Source: Candidatus Pelagibacter sp. | GTDB taxonomy: Bacteria > Pseudomonadota > Alphaproteobacteria > Pelagibacterales > Pelagibacteraceae | Reading direction: 5' to 3' | Length of the DNA stretch: 53,242 bases | Assembly: GCA_002689925.1 (NCBI GenBank) | Contig: NZIO01000044.1 | Span: 1 to 53,242, forward strand | Shown: one piece after another, positions 26,765 through 36,294 of the stretch | Layout of the letters: each line of letters begins with the position of its first letter | Position numbering within the stretch: position 1 is the first letter of the stretch | Notes under the pieces: model-generated | What the model was told of the DNA's origin: nothing | What the model saw: the letters and a program-made list of their open reading frames with translations, nothing else | Database searches by the model: none | Made by a program: the position numbers and the translations under genes

Positions 26765-27400
26765 TTATTTTTTTTTAAAATTATTAATTTCTAAAATTAA
26801 CGAATCATTATTAGTAATACTCACCCTTTGGTTATACTTAATATCCCAAGTTTTAGAAGCCTCCTCAATCTGATTTTTCCCTGTTTTCCCCAAAAAAATA
26901 ATAATTTTTTTATATTTTTTGACTTTTTTTTGTAAAACACTCAAAAAAATGTCTAAAGGTTTAAATGCTCTAGCTGTTATGATATCTCCTACCAAGTATG
27001 GTTCATGGTCTAATAAATTTATATTCATAACTTGAGCTTTTAAATTTAATTTTCTTATGACATCTTTTAAAAAAGAAGCTTTTTTCTTGCTTTTTTCTAT
27101 TAGCTTTATATCAAGAGCTTGTTTTCTGTCCTTAAGTACTATCGATAGAACAATTCCTGGTAAACCAGCTCCAGTTCCAACATCTATTAAAATACTATCA
27201 TTTTTATCAATTAAATCAATAAGTTGTGCAGAATCTGTAAAATGCCTTATCCATATATTATTAATTGTTGAATTTCCTATTAAATTTAAAGATTTATTGC
27301 TTTTTTTTAATAATTCCTCAAATTTTAGTAATATATTTAATGTTTCACGTGAAACTTTAATTTTTTTTTGAAAAAATTGAATTTGTTCAATTCGATCCAT
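26765..27400 (-). CDS. rsmG: 16S rRNA m7G527 methyltransferase
   Basis: 211 residues. The S-adenosylmethionine site is DVGTGAGLPGIVLSI, and the family motif NLIGNSTINNIWIRHFTDSA is clear. It methylates G527 of 16S rRNA. Residues 16-23 (KVSRETLN) are encoded by the parS-like palindrome at 27341-27356; the VSRET peptide is widespread in RsmG proteins, fitting a DNA constraint imposed by ParB. The gene follows mnmG directly (shares one base). Confidence 0.96.
   Translation of the reverse strand: MDRIEQIQFFQKKIKVSRETLNILLKFEELLKKSNKSLNLIGNSTINNIWIRHFTDSAQLIDLIDKNDSILIDVGTGAGLPGIVLSIVLKDRKQALDIKLIEKSKKKASFLKDVIRKLNLKAQVMNINLLDHEPYLVGDIITARAFKPLDIFLSVLQKKVKKYKKIIIFLGKTGKNQIEEASKTWDIKYNQRVSITNNDSLILEINNFKKK
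27341..27356. promoter_or_regulatory. parS: parS centromere-like site inside rsmG
   Basis: TGTTTCACGTGAAACT matches the universal parS palindrome (TGTTTCACGTGAAACA) at 15 of 16 positions, only the last base differing. It lies within the 5' part of rsmG, next to parA and parB and about 7.3 kb from the predicted origin. I found no other copy of the CACGTG-centred core with these arms in the window. Confidence 0.93.
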
Positions 27401-29271
27401 TAAGCTCTTTTAAGATATTTAGACCTTTTAACAAAAGATAATAATATAAATACAGAAGCAGGAGTAATTCCCTCAATTCTTAGAGCTTGACCTAGTGTTT
27501 TAGGCTTAATTAATTTAAATTTAGATTTAACTTCATTAGAAAGTCCACTTAAATCATCATATTTAATGTCATCAGGTATAATTAAATTTTCATCCCTCTT
27601 AAATGCCAAAATATCGGCTTTTTGCTTACCCATATAGCCAATATAATGAGATTCTATCTCCATTTGTTCATCAATATCGGAATTAACTAGAGGAATTGAT
27701 GGCCAAATTTCCCTGATTTTTTTCATGTTAACTCCTTTTTGACTTAAAATAACTTTAGCGTTTCTTTTAACTCCATCCTTCGCAATTTTAATATCAAATT
27801 TAGTTGCATTAGATGGTGATAATGATAGTTTATCCATTTTATCATTAATAAGGTTAATTTTCTTTAATTTTTCAAGAAAAATGTTTTTACGTCTCTCAGA
27901 TATAAGACCAATATTTATACCTTTAGGGGTCAATCTTTGGTCAGCATTATCTGATCTCAAGGAAAGCCTATACTCAGCTCTAGAAGTAAACATTCTGTAA
28001 GGTTCAGCAACTCCTTTGGTGACTAGATCGTCTATCATCACACCAATATATGCATCTGACCGATCAAGTATAAATGGTTCTTGATTCTTTACAAAAAGAG
28101 CAGCATTTATGCCTGCAATTAAACCTTGAGCAGCCGCCTCTTCATAACCCGTAGTGCCATTAATTTGACCAGCCAAAAATAAATTTCTAATTTTTTTTGT
28201 TTCAAGTGTTAAAAATAGCTCTCTTGGATCAACATAATCATATTCTATTGCATAACCAGGCCTTTTTATTATTACATTCTCTAACCCTTTGATTTTACTA
28301 CATATTTCTTGCTGCACTTCACTAGGTAAGGATGTTGAAATTCCGTTAGGATAAATTGTATCATCGTTTAAACCTTCTGGTTCTAAAAATATTTGATGAT
28401 TATTTTTATCTGAAAATTTAACTACCTTGTCTTCTATCGATGGACAATATCTTGGACCAAGTCCCTTTATGTTACCAGAGTACATGGCACTTTTTTTTAA
28501 ATTTTTTGAAATTATTTTATGAACTTCAAAATTTGTATAAGTAACTCTGCAAGAAATTTGTTTGTTAATATTTTTTCTTGTTAAGAAAGAAAAAAAATAA
28601 GGATCGTGATCAGCAAATTGTTCTTCTAAAATTTTAAAATTTATAGTTTTAGCGTCAAGTCTTGGTGGAGTTCCTGTTTTTAATCTTCCAATTTTAAAAT
28701 TAAATTTTTGTAATTGTTCACTTAATCCTGTGGAAGGTTTTTCATTGTATCTACCTGCTGGCGTTTGTTTATCACCGATATGAATCAAGCCATTTAAAAA
28801 AGTTCCAGTAGTTAAAATTAATTTTTTGCAAAAAACTTGCTTTCCTGATTGTGTCTCAAAACCTGATACTTCATTTTTCTGAAAAATAAACTTAATCACA
28901 GGATCTGAAAAAACGTATAAATTACAATGACTTAAGAGACTTTTTTGCATGAATTTTCGATATAAAGATCTATCAGATTGAGTTCGAGGGCCTCTTACTG
29001 CTGGTCCTCTGCTTCGATTTAATAACCTAAATTGAATACCAGATTTATCAGCAACATCACCCATCAATCCATCAAGAGCATCTATTTCACGAACTAGATG
29101 ACCTTTACCAAGTCCGCCAATTGCTGGGTTACAGGACATTTCACCAATCGTTTCAATTTTATGTGTGAACAACGCAGTGTTAACACCTAGTCTAGCAGAT
29201 GCAGAAGCGGCCTCACACCCAGCATGGCCACCTCCAATCACAACTACATCGAATAAAAAATTTTTACTCAT
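27400..29271 (-). CDS. mnmG: tRNA uridine-5-carboxymethylaminomethyl synthesis enzyme MnmG
   Basis: 623 residues. FAD-binding [17 protein letters not shown] is at the N-terminus, followed by [23 protein letters not shown], and [11 protein letters not shown] and the C-terminal helical domain ([16 protein letters not shown]) are present. With MnmE it modifies wobble uridine 34 of several tRNAs. In order mnmE-mnmG-rsmG-parA-parB, leftward. A 117-base gap separates its start from the mnmE stop and must contain its promoter; I could not assign one. Confidence 0.98.
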   Translation of the reverse strand: MSKNFLFDVVVIGGGHAGCEAASASARLGVNTALFTHKIETIGEMSCNPAIGGLGKGHLVREIDALDGLMGDVADKSGIQFRLLNRSRGPAVRGPRTQSDRSLYRKFMQKSLLSHCNLYVFSDPVIKFIFQKNEVSGFETQSGKQVFCKKLILTTGTFLNGLIHIGDKQTPAGRYNEKPSTGLSEQLQKFNFKIGRLKTGTPPRLDAKTINFKILEEQFADHDPYFFSFLTRKNINKQISCRVTYTNFEVHKIISKNLKKSAMYSGNIKGLGPRYCPSIEDKVVKFSDKNNHQIFLEPEGLNDDTIYPNGISTSLPSEVQQEICSKIKGLENVIIKRPGYAIEYDYVDPRELFLTLETKKIRNLFLAGQINGTTGYEEAAAQGLIAGINAALFVKNQEPFILDRSDAYIGVMIDDLVTKGVAEPYRMFTSRAEYRLSLRSDNADQRLTPKGINIGLISERRKNIFLEKLKKINLINDKMDKLSLSPSNATKFDIKIAKDGVKRNAKVILSQKGVNMKKIREIWPSIPLVNSDIDEQMEIESHYIGYMGKQKADILAFKRDENLIIPDDIKYDDLSGLSNEVKSKFKLIKPKTLGQALRIEGITPASVFILLSFVKRSKYLKRA

Positions 29272-29388
29272 AGATTGAACTTACAGATGAATTAATTATT
29301 TACAAGTTAAGAGGTGAAATATCTTAAATTAATGAGAATTACGAACGATTTCATCATTTTTTTTCAAAAAAACCGCATAAAACTGATA

Positions 29389-30720
29389 CTATTTCCCTAT
29401 GCAAAAATCGTTAAAAATACTGCTTAATATCTCTTCTACATCAACTTTTCCAACTATTATTCCTAAATGATTAGTAGCCAAACGTAAATCTTCTGCAGCT
29501 TTATCATAATCTTGAACGTCATTTTTATTAAGAAAATTTTTTATATTTACAAGACAATGCTCCAAATGATTTCTATGTCTCTCTCTTGTAATCAATGTAT
29601 TTTCATTACTAACAAATTTATTTTTTAATTTATCTTTAATTTTAGAAATTAAAATATTTAAATTAGTATTATTTTTAATTGAAATAAAAACGTGATCCAT
29701 TTTATTTATTTGATTCTCTATATTTTTTTTTAATAAATCAGATTTATTTACTACTAAAATAGAATTATCATCGAAAAAATCCTTTAAAAAACCAGTAAAA
29801 TCAAGGCTTTTTGGCTCAACCACAACTAATCGTAAATCAGCTTCCTCAGCTCTTTTTAATGCTAATTTTATTCCTTTTTTTTCTATTTCATTTTTAGAAT
29901 CTCTGATACCTGCAGTATCTGAAATAACAACTGGATAGCCTTTTAAATCTAAATGAGTTTCTATTACATCCCTCGTTGTCCCAGCAGTAGCTGACACTAT
30001 CGCAACTTCTCTTTGAGATAAATAATTTAATAAACTTGATTTTCCAGCGTTTGTAGGTCCTACAATTGCAATTTTAAATCCTTCTCTAATCCTTTCTCCA
30101 ACTTTTTTATCGTTTAAAGTTTTTTCAATTTCTTCTATTATTTTTTTCGAGTCTTTTTTTATTTTTTCAATAATATTTTTTGGTAATGCCTCTTCTGGAA
30201 AATCTATTTTAGCCTCAATATGTGATAAAATTTTTATTAAACTTTGTCTCCACGAGTTAAATTTTCTAGAAGATTTACCTTCCATAATTTCTATTGCCTG
30301 TCTTCTTTGTATTTCAGTTTCTGCTGAGATTAAATCAGCTATGCTTTCTGCTTTAAGTAAATTAATTTTTCCATTCTGAAATGCCCTTTTAGTAAACTCA
30401 CCTGGTTCAGCTAAGCGACATTTTTTGATAAGCGCAATTGAAGCAAGCAGGGTACTTATTACAGCTTTGCTACCATGAATGTGAAATTCAACCAAATCTT
30501 CGCCTGTGTAGCTATTTGGTCCCGGAAACCATATAATTACACCCTCATCTATAAGCTCATTTGTGTCTATTTTATTGATTTTTTTAAGAGTAGCTACCCT
30601 AGGCTCTGGCATTTTACCCTGAGTAAGTTTTTTTAACACATGATAAGCATTTTCCCCAGATACTCTAATTACTGCTACGCCTGATAAGCCTGGACCAGAG
30701 GATAAAGCATATATTGTCAT
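29389..30720 (-). CDS. mnmE: tRNA modification GTPase MnmE
   Basis: 443 residues from the ATG at 30720 (a GTG codon directly before it also is open). N-terminal formyl-THF-binding domain with TIYALSSGPGLSGVAVIRVSG, an inserted G domain with GPTNAGKSSLLN (P-loop), DTAGIRD and NKSDLL, and the invariant C-terminal CIGK, where the cysteine is essential. Partners MnmG for wobble-uridine modification. It is followed upstream by rho on the same strand. Confidence 0.98.
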   Translation of the reverse strand: MTIYALSSGPGLSGVAVIRVSGENAYHVLKKLTQGKMPEPRVATLKKINKIDTNELIDEGVIIWFPGPNSYTGEDLVEFHIHGSKAVISTLLASIALIKKCRLAEPGEFTKRAFQNGKINLLKAESIADLISAETEIQRRQAIEIMEGKSSRKFNSWRQSLIKILSHIEAKIDFPEEALPKNIIEKIKKDSKKIIEEIEKTLNDKKVGERIREGFKIAIVGPTNAGKSSLLNYLSQREVAIVSATAGTTRDVIETHLDLKGYPVVISDTAGIRDSKNEIEKKGIKLALKRAEEADLRLVVVEPKSLDFTGFLKDFFDDNSILVVNKSDLLKKNIENQINKMDHVFISIKNNTNLNILISKIKDKLKNKFVSNENTLITRERHRNHLEHCLVNIKNFLNKNDVQDYDKAAEDLRLATNHLGIIVGKVDVEEILSSIFNDFCIGK

Positions 30721-30784
30721 CACATTTATTATACTGTGAATTTTAAGGATTATAAATTGATTAATTAATTAATTTTTTTGTAAA

Positions 30785-32056
30785 TTAGTTAGGATTGTTC
30801 ATTGAAGTAAAAAAATCTGCATTATTTTTAGTATCTCTGAGTTTAGATATTAAAAATTCTATGCCATCCATTGTTCCCATAGGACTTATAATTCTTCTTA
30901 GGACATTCATTTTTTGTAAATCACCTTTTTCAAAAAGTAATTCTTCTCTTCTAGTGCCAGATCGAGTTACATCTAAGGCAGGATAAATTCTTTTATCTGC
31001 AACTTTTCTATCAAGTATTAGTTCACTATTTCCAGTTCCTTTAAATTCTTCAAAAATAACTTCATCCATTCTACTTCCAGTATCAACTAAGGCCGTAGAA
31101 ATAATTGTAAGAGATCCACCTTGTTCAACATTTCTTGCTGCTCCAAAAAATCTTTTTGGTCTTTGTAGTGCATTAGCATCTACACCACCTGTAAGGACTT
31201 TCCCAGAACTTGGGATTACTGCATTGTAAGCTCTTCCTAATCTAGTGATAGAGTCTAATAAAATGATAACATCTTTTTTGTGCTCTACTAATCTTTTTGC
31301 CTTTTCTATAACCATTTCAGCAACAGCTACGTGCCTTGAAGCAGGTTCGTCAAAAGTAGAACTTATTACTTCTCCTTTAACTGACCTCTGCATATCCGTA
31401 ACTTCTTCTGGTCTTTCGTCTATTAATAGTACCATTAAAAAACATTCAGGATGATTTGATGCTATAGAATTAGCAATATTTTGAAGTATCATTGTTTTTC
31501 CAGCTCTTGGAGGTGAAACAATTAATGCTCTTTGTCCTTTTCCTATTGGGCTAACTAAATCTATTAGTCTTGCTGTTTGATCTGATTTTTTTTCTACTTT
31601 ACTTTTTTCAATTTCCATCTTTAATTGTTCATCAGGATAAAGTGGGGTTAAATTATCAAAAGCAACTTTATTTTTGGCTTTTTCAGTACTTTCAAAATTA
31701 ATTTGATTAACTTTTAAGATAGCAAAATATCTTTCTGCATCTTTTGGAGCTCTTATTTCTCCCTCTACCGAATCTCCAGTTCTTAAACCAAATCTTCTTA
31801 TTTGACTTGGACTAACATAAATATCATCTGGACCAGGTAAATAATTTGATTCTATTGCTCTTAAAAAACCAAATCCATCTTGTAAAACTTCTAAAACTCC
31901 TCCCCCTGTAATGAGTTCATTGTTTTGTGCAAATTTTTTAAGTATAGAAAATAAAATTTCTTGTTTTCTTAAAGTACTAGGATTTTCTATTCCAAGTTTT
32001 TCGGCTTGTTCTATTAGCTCGACTGGTGATTTCTTTTTAAGTTCTTGTAAATTCAT
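30785..32056 (-). CDS. rho: Transcription termination factor Rho
   Basis: 423 residues, hexameric RNA helicase. N-terminal Rho domain ([18 protein letters not shown]), cold-shock-like RNA-binding domain ([16 protein letters not shown]), Walker [12 protein letters not shown], Walker [15 protein letters not shown] and the Q/R loops are intact. Since only one intrinsic terminator was seen in this window, Rho may carry out most termination here. In the leftward block hemE-hemH-hemJ-rho-mnmE, the standard alphaproteobacterial pattern near oriC. Confidence 0.98.
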   Translation of the reverse strand: MNLQELKKKSPVELIEQAEKLGIENPSTLRKQEILFSILKKFAQNNELITGGGVLEVLQDGFGFLRAIESNYLPGPDDIYVSPSQIRRFGLRTGDSVEGEIRAPKDAERYFAILKVNQINFESTEKAKNKVAFDNLTPLYPDEQLKMEIEKSKVEKKSDQTARLIDLVSPIGKGQRALIVSPPRAGKTMILQNIANSIASNHPECFLMVLLIDERPEEVTDMQRSVKGEVISSTFDEPASRHVAVAEMVIEKAKRLVEHKKDVIILLDSITRLGRAYNAVIPSSGKVLTGGVDANALQRPKRFFGAARNVEQGGSLTIISTALVDTGSRMDEVIFEEFKGTGNSELILDRKVADKRIYPALDVTRSGTRREELLFEKGDLQKMNVLRRIISPMGTMDGIEFLISKLRDTKNNADFFTSMNNPN

Positions 32057-32084
32057 GAGGGATTAGTTTAGATTTGATTAGTTT

Positions 32085-32112
32085 AATATAATGTATTTTT
32101 AAATATTTTCAA
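32085..32112 (-). promoter_or_regulatory. Candidate sigma-70-type promoter of rho
   Basis: Read leftward, TTGAAA (32112-32107) and TATATT (32090-32085) are 16 bases apart. A start site near 32078 would leave about 22 bases before the rho ATG at 32056. Assigned by match to the consensus; A/T-rich background makes chance matches likely. Confidence 0.4.
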
Positions 32113-32115
32113 GTC

Positions 32116-32556
32116 TTATAATGGTTTAAAAACTACAATAAAAACTATAATTATTAATAATATAGTGGGTACTTCATTGATTATTCTATAAAACTTGGCA
32201 CTAAAATTATTTTCATTATTTTTAAATCTATTCAGGCAATATATTAGAAAAAAGTGAAACAGAGTTAAAAATATAACTAAAAATAGTTTAATATTAATCC
32301 ATAAAGTCAAAAAAAATTCAAAATTACTTGTGTGTAATAATAAAATTCCAAACAACCAAGAAAAAATCATTGCAGGTGTCATAATATAAAACATTAATCT
32401 TTTTTCCATTTGCTGAAAGATAATACATTGATAGCTTTTAAAATTAATTTTTGAGTCACTATGATAAACAAATATTCTCGGCAAATATAATAAGCCAGCC
32501 ATCCATGATATTACAGCGATCAAATGTAAGCTTTTAAATAATAAATAACTATTCAT
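32116..32556 (-). CDS. hemJ: Protoporphyrinogen IX oxidase HemJ
   Basis: 146 residues with four predicted membrane helices. The N-terminal FKSLHLIAVISWMAGLLYLPRIFVYH contains the conserved histidine and the W-M-A-G-LxYLPR-x-F-VYH signature of HemJ (UPF0093). It oxidises protoporphyrinogen IX in the inner membrane, one step before ferrochelatase. The start overlaps the end of hemH by 8 bases, so hemE-hemH-hemJ supplies three of the last haem steps. Confidence 0.93.
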   Translation of the reverse strand: MNSYLLFKSLHLIAVISWMAGLLYLPRIFVYHSDSKINFKSYQCIIFQQMEKRLMFYIMTPAMIFSWLFGILLLHTSNFEFFLTLWINIKLFLVIFLTLFHFFLIYCLNRFKNNENNFSAKFYRIINEVPTILLIIIVFIVVFKPL

Positions 32557-33589
32557 AATTTGAATTCAAACATGGACATTTTTTAAATTGATTTGGACAT
32601 TGAATTTTTGGTGGATATAAATAATCATTAAATTTATATCGATCTTTATTTTTTATTAACTCGGACATAGCTTTTATAAAATTTTCATTTGTACCTAAAG
32701 CGGGCACCCTTGTATATTGTTTACATCCATTATCTAGTGCTAGTTTTCTATATTCAATATCAAGTTCTACTAAAGTTTCTGAATGCTCAGAAACAAATGC
32801 TATTGGAACTAAAACTATGTGTTTTCCTATTTTTGAATTTTCTACAATTATATCATCTGTAGAAGGTCCAATCCATTTTAGTGGACCTACCCGGCTTTGA
32901 TAACTTAAGACCCAATCAAGATTATCATAATTTAAATTTTTAACTATTTCTTTAACTGATTGTTCTACTTGCCATTGATAAGGATCTCCATTCTTTATAT
33001 TTTTTTCTGGCAAACCATGAGCAGAAAAAATTAATTTAAAATTATTTATATCCTTTATTTTTTTATCTATTTCTATTGTATGTGCTTGAATAAAATTTTT
33101 ATCTGTTGGAAAACAGCATATAGTGCTGGTTTTAATTTTATAGCTATTTTTTTTACAAACATCCTTCCATTCTTTAATTGAAGAGCCAGCTGTTGCAGCA
33201 GAAAATTGAGGGTACAATGGCATTAATATTATTTCTTCTGGATTGTAAAATTTTACATCATCTATTACTTTGTTGGCTCTTGGGTGCCAACATCTCATCA
33301 CTACAAAACATTTATAATTTTCATTATTGTCATTTTTATTAAGACTTTGTTCTAGTGCCATTGCTTGTTCTTCTGTTAATTTTAGAATAGGTGATGATCC
33401 TCCTATTTCTTGATATATTTTTTTTGCTATAGGCGTTCTTCTGTTAGAAATTAATTTAGCTAAGGGATATCTAATAATCGATGGTAAATTTAAAATTGCA
33501 GGATCGTTAAATAGGTTAAAAAGAAATGGTTTAACATTTTCTATTTTATCTGGACCTCCTAAATTAAATAATATTACTGCTTTTTTCAT
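32549..33589 (-). CDS. hemH: Ferrochelatase
   Basis: 346 residues. N-terminal LFNLGGPDKIENVKPFLFNLFND, YPQFSAATAGSS, the FSAHGLPEKNI segment bearing the catalytic histidine, and SEHSETLVELDIEYR with the conserved glutamate are seen. It inserts ferrous iron into protoporphyrin IX. The C-terminus (CPNQFKKCPCLNSNYE) contains three cysteines, recalling the [2Fe-2S]-binding tails known in some ferrochelatases; whether this one binds a cluster is uncertain. Confidence 0.97.
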   Translation of the reverse strand: MKKAVILFNLGGPDKIENVKPFLFNLFNDPAILNLPSIIRYPLAKLISNRRTPIAKKIYQEIGGSSPILKLTEEQAMALEQSLNKNDNNENYKCFVVMRCWHPRANKVIDDVKFYNPEEIILMPLYPQFSAATAGSSIKEWKDVCKKNSYKIKTSTICCFPTDKNFIQAHTIEIDKKIKDINNFKLIFSAHGLPEKNIKNGDPYQWQVEQSVKEIVKNLNYDNLDWVLSYQSRVGPLKWIGPSTDDIIVENSKIGKHIVLVPIAFVSEHSETLVELDIEYRKLALDNGCKQYTRVPALGTNENFIKAMSELIKNKDRYKFNDYLYPPKIQCPNQFKKCPCLNSNYE

Positions 33590-33591
33590 AG

Positions 33592-34599
33592 TTAATAATC
33601 TTTTATAAATTTAACCAAATAGTCAACCATCATTGGGTCTGTTTCGGGCATAACTCCATGTCCTAAATTAAATATATATGGACGATCTTTAAATATATTT
33701 AGATATTTCAAGGCTTCTTTTTTTAAAGTACTTTTATCTGATAGTAAAGTTTTAGGATTTAAACCTCCTTGGATAGGTATTGTTATTTTTTCTGCTATTA
33801 ATTTTGGATCTATATTATAATCAATATTAACAGCATCTGGTTGAACAATTTCACAAAATTCTTTGTAATTTTTAATTTCCCTTGGAAAACAAATTACTGG
33901 TACATCTAAAGATTTTACATAATTTACTAAATTTAAAGTAGGAATATAAACATAATTTGGTAAATCTTTTTCATTTAACAGTCCGGCCCAACTATCAAAA
34001 ATTTGTATAACTGTTGCGCCACTTTTAATTTGTTGCTCTATATGAATTTTTAAAAATTTTTCTAAGATTTTTAAAAGTCTATTAATTAAAAATTGATCTT
34101 TAAAAAAATCTTTAATTAATTTTTTTTTAGGCGAACATAAATTAATCATATAAACTAACAAAGTCCAGGGAGCTCCAACAAAACCTATTAAATCTTTATT
34201 TTTAATAATTGGATTTTTTTTAACTTTTTTAATAGATTTATAGATAGGATATAATTTATTTAAAAAGTCAATTTCATCAATATCAGATATTTGTTTTATA
34301 TTAATAGACTGTAATTTTGGTCCAAAATCTTTTTCAAAACTAATTTTTTGATTTAATCCATATGGTACCATTAATATATCAGAAAAAATTATAGCAGCAT
34401 CTAATTCGAATCTATTAAGAGGTTGTATAGTGATTTTTGAAGACAAATTTTCATTTAAACATAAATTAATAAAATTAGGGTTTAATTTTCTGATTTTTCT
34501 AAATTCAGGTAAATATCTTCCTGCTTGTCTCATAAACCATATAGGTTTTGTATCTTGTGGTTTTTTTGTTCTAAGACATTTTGTGATTGGATTTGTCAT
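33592..34599 (-). CDS. hemE: Uroporphyrinogen decarboxylase
   Basis: 335 residues. N-terminal PIWFMRQAGRYLPEFR (active-site arginines), DAAIIFSDILMVP with the catalytic aspartate, and GFVGAPWTLLVYMI are diagnostic. It decarboxylates uroporphyrinogen III to coproporphyrinogen III. It is the first gene of the leftward block; its start marks the left edge of the 288-base predicted origin region. hemE flanks oriC in Caulobacter and many other alphaproteobacteria. Confidence 0.98.
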   Translation of the reverse strand: MTNPITKCLRTKKPQDTKPIWFMRQAGRYLPEFRKIRKLNPNFINLCLNENLSSKITIQPLNRFELDAAIIFSDILMVPYGLNQKISFEKDFGPKLQSINIKQISDIDEIDFLNKLYPIYKSIKKVKKNPIIKNKDLIGFVGAPWTLLVYMINLCSPKKKLIKDFFKDQFLINRLLKILEKFLKIHIEQQIKSGATVIQIFDSWAGLLNEKDLPNYVYIPTLNLVNYVKSLDVPVICFPREIKNYKEFCEIVQPDAVNIDYNIDPKLIAEKITIPIQGGLNPKTLLSDKSTLKKEALKYLNIFKDRPYIFNLGHGVMPETDPMMVDYLVKFIKDY

Positions 34600-34887
34600 T
34601 ACATTAATTAATAAAATATATATAAGATTTATATTATTAGTATTATACCCTGTGAATTATGTGTATTAAAGTTATTAACAATTTATTACATGATTTTATT
34701 AAACAAAATAGATTTAAAATCTAGCTTAATAAATAAAAAATATATGTTAAATAGTTACTAACATTTTAATAATATATTTATTAACAGTGATAAAAAGTGT
34801 AAAATTTTGTTTATATAATTGTGTAATTAAGATATTTTTTATAAATTATGTATAATCTTAACTTATACAGGTTTTTTAAACATAATT
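34600..34887. other. oriC: Predicted chromosomal replication origin (oriC)
   Basis: A 288-base, extremely A/T-rich gap between divergently transcribed hemE and ppsR (the RP001 homologue), the place where Cori lies in Caulobacter and where rickettsial origins are predicted. One-mismatch DnaA boxes (consensus TTATnCACA) occur at 34651-34659 and 34660-34668 (reverse orientation, adjacent 9-mers TGTGAATTA and TGTGTATTA) and at 34672-34680 and 34778-34786 (forward, both TTATTAACA). A perfect palindrome TAGATTT-A-AAATCTA is at 34709-34723. The A/T-rich sequence from 34740 to 34860 could serve as the unwinding element. Genes on both sides are transcribed away from it for 9.5 kb left and 3.5 kb right. 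TATAAT at 34851-34856 may be the ppsR -10. No CtrA site (TTAA-N7-TTAA) was found. Confidence 0.82.
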
Positions 34888-35709
34888 ATGCAAGATATAT
34901 ACCAGATTTATTTAATCTCTGATTCTACTGGAGAGACCCTAGACCGTATTTTTTCAGCTTTACAAGCTCAATTTTCTAATTTTAATTATTCAATCAAACA
35001 ATATTCTTTTGTCAGAACAGATAATCAAATTAAAAAAATAGTTAAAAATTGTAAAAAAGAAGATAATCCAATAATTTTATATACAGTTGTAGATAATAAA
35101 TTGGCAAAAGTATTAGCAATAGAAACAAAAAAAAATCATATACCTTGTTTTGGTATTCTTGGTAATTTAATTTTAAGTTTTTCAAAACTTTTAAATAAAA
35201 AAGCAACACATAAACCAAGTGGTCAACATGTACTAGATGAAGAATATTTTGAAAAAATAGAAGCTATACAATTTACAATGGCTCATGATGATGGAAAAAT
35301 TTTATCTGATCTTAAAGAATCGGATATAATTCTTCTGGGTGTAAGCAGAACTAGCAAGACACCAACTTCTATCTATTTGGCAAATAGGGGTTTTAAAACT
35401 TGTAACATACCCATAATTGGAAATAAAAAAATTCCTAAAGAACTTATTACAAATCCAAAAATTGCATGTGTTGTGGGATTAGTGGCGGAAGCAAACCGAC
35501 TTTTGGATGTTAGAAAAAATAGACTAAATGCACTAAAAGAAGAAAGATCTAACTCTTATACAAATATAGATTCTGTTTCTAAAGAAGTAGACATGTCTAA
35601 AAAAATATTTAGGAAATATGGTTGGCCTATAATTGATGTTACAAGAAAATCTGTTGAAGAAACAGCCGCTTCTATAATTAAAATTTATGAAATAATAAAT
35701 TCCAAATGA
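34888..35709 (+). CDS. ppsR: Bifunctional kinase/pyrophosphorylase (PpsR/DUF299, RP001 homologue)
   Basis: 273 residues. Starts QIYLISDSTGETLDRI, has the nucleotide-binding loop GVSRTSKTPTSIYLANRGFK near residue 150 and the C-terminal WPIIDVTRKSVEETAASI. The family phosphorylates and dephosphorylates PEP synthase or pyruvate phosphate dikinase on threonine/histidine using ADP and phosphate. The target enzyme is not in this window. First rightward gene after the origin; overlaps maf by 4 bases (ATGA). Confidence 0.93.
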   Translation: MQDIYQIYLISDSTGETLDRIFSALQAQFSNFNYSIKQYSFVRTDNQIKKIVKNCKKEDNPIILYTVVDNKLAKVLAIETKKNHIPCFGILGNLILSFSKLLNKKATHKPSGQHVLDEEYFEKIEAIQFTMAHDDGKILSDLKESDIILLGVSRTSKTPTSIYLANRGFKTCNIPIIGNKKIPKELITNPKIACVVGLVAEANRLLDVRKNRLNALKEERSNSYTNIDSVSKEVDMSKKIFRKYGWPIIDVTRKSVEETAASIIKIYEIINSK

Positions 35710-36290
35710 AATTAGAAATTATACTTGCTTCAAAAAGTGAAGTGAGAAAACAAATCTTAAAAGATAACAATATTAGTTGTAATGTTATCCCATCTAATAT
35801 TGACGAAAACGTTATAAAAGAGCATCTTTTAAAACACAAAGAAACACCAGAAACTATATCTAAAAATTTAGCAGAGCTAAAGGCTAACAAAATAAGTGGT
35901 AAAAATCCAAATCGGATAGTTTTAGGAGCAGACAGTGTTATCGATCTAGATGGTGAGCTTATTTCCAAGCCGTCAACTAGAGAGGAGGCTTTATTTATAT
36001 TAAATAAATTAAATGGAAAAAAACATCAGTTAATCAGTTCAGTTTGTATATCTAAAAATGGTGTTATGATATGGAATTTTACAGATACCTCATGTTTAAC
36101 TATGAAAAAACTTAATTTAGACGAAATTAAATCTTATTTATTAAGAATAAAAGATAAAGATTTATTTGCTTATGGAGTATATCAAATTGAAGCAGACGGA
36201 AGATCATTATTTTCCAATATAGAAGGAGATGAAAATTCAATTATGGGTCTACCAGTTAAACAGATAAAAAAATATTTAGAAAATTTATAA
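35706..36290 (+). CDS. maf: Maf-family nucleotide pyrophosphatase
   Basis: 194 residues. N-terminal LASKSEVRKQIL (modified form of the usual S-x-S-P-R-R motif), GADSVIDLDGELISKPSTREEA containing the catalytic aspartate, and YGVYQIEADGRSLF near the end. Family members hydrolyse dTTP/UTP or modified nucleotides. Coupled to ppsR by a 4-base overlap, and followed by aroE after 4 bases; the order ppsR-maf-aroE-coaE-dnaQ is the same as right of the Caulobacter origin. Confidence 0.92.
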   Translation: MKLEIILASKSEVRKQILKDNNISCNVIPSNIDENVIKEHLLKHKETPETISKNLAELKANKISGKNPNRIVLGADSVIDLDGELISKPSTREEALFILNKLNGKKHQLISSVCISKNGVMIWNFTDTSCLTMKKLNLDEIKSYLLRIKDKDLFAYGVYQIEADGRSLFSNIEGDENSIMGLPVKQIKKYLENL

Positions 36291-36294
36291 TTTT

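Noticed and set aside
34600-34887. CtrA binding sites (TTAA-N7-TTAA) in the origin region.
   Set aside because: TTAA occurs several times but never with 7-base spacing; nearest was 8 bases, so not reported as sites.
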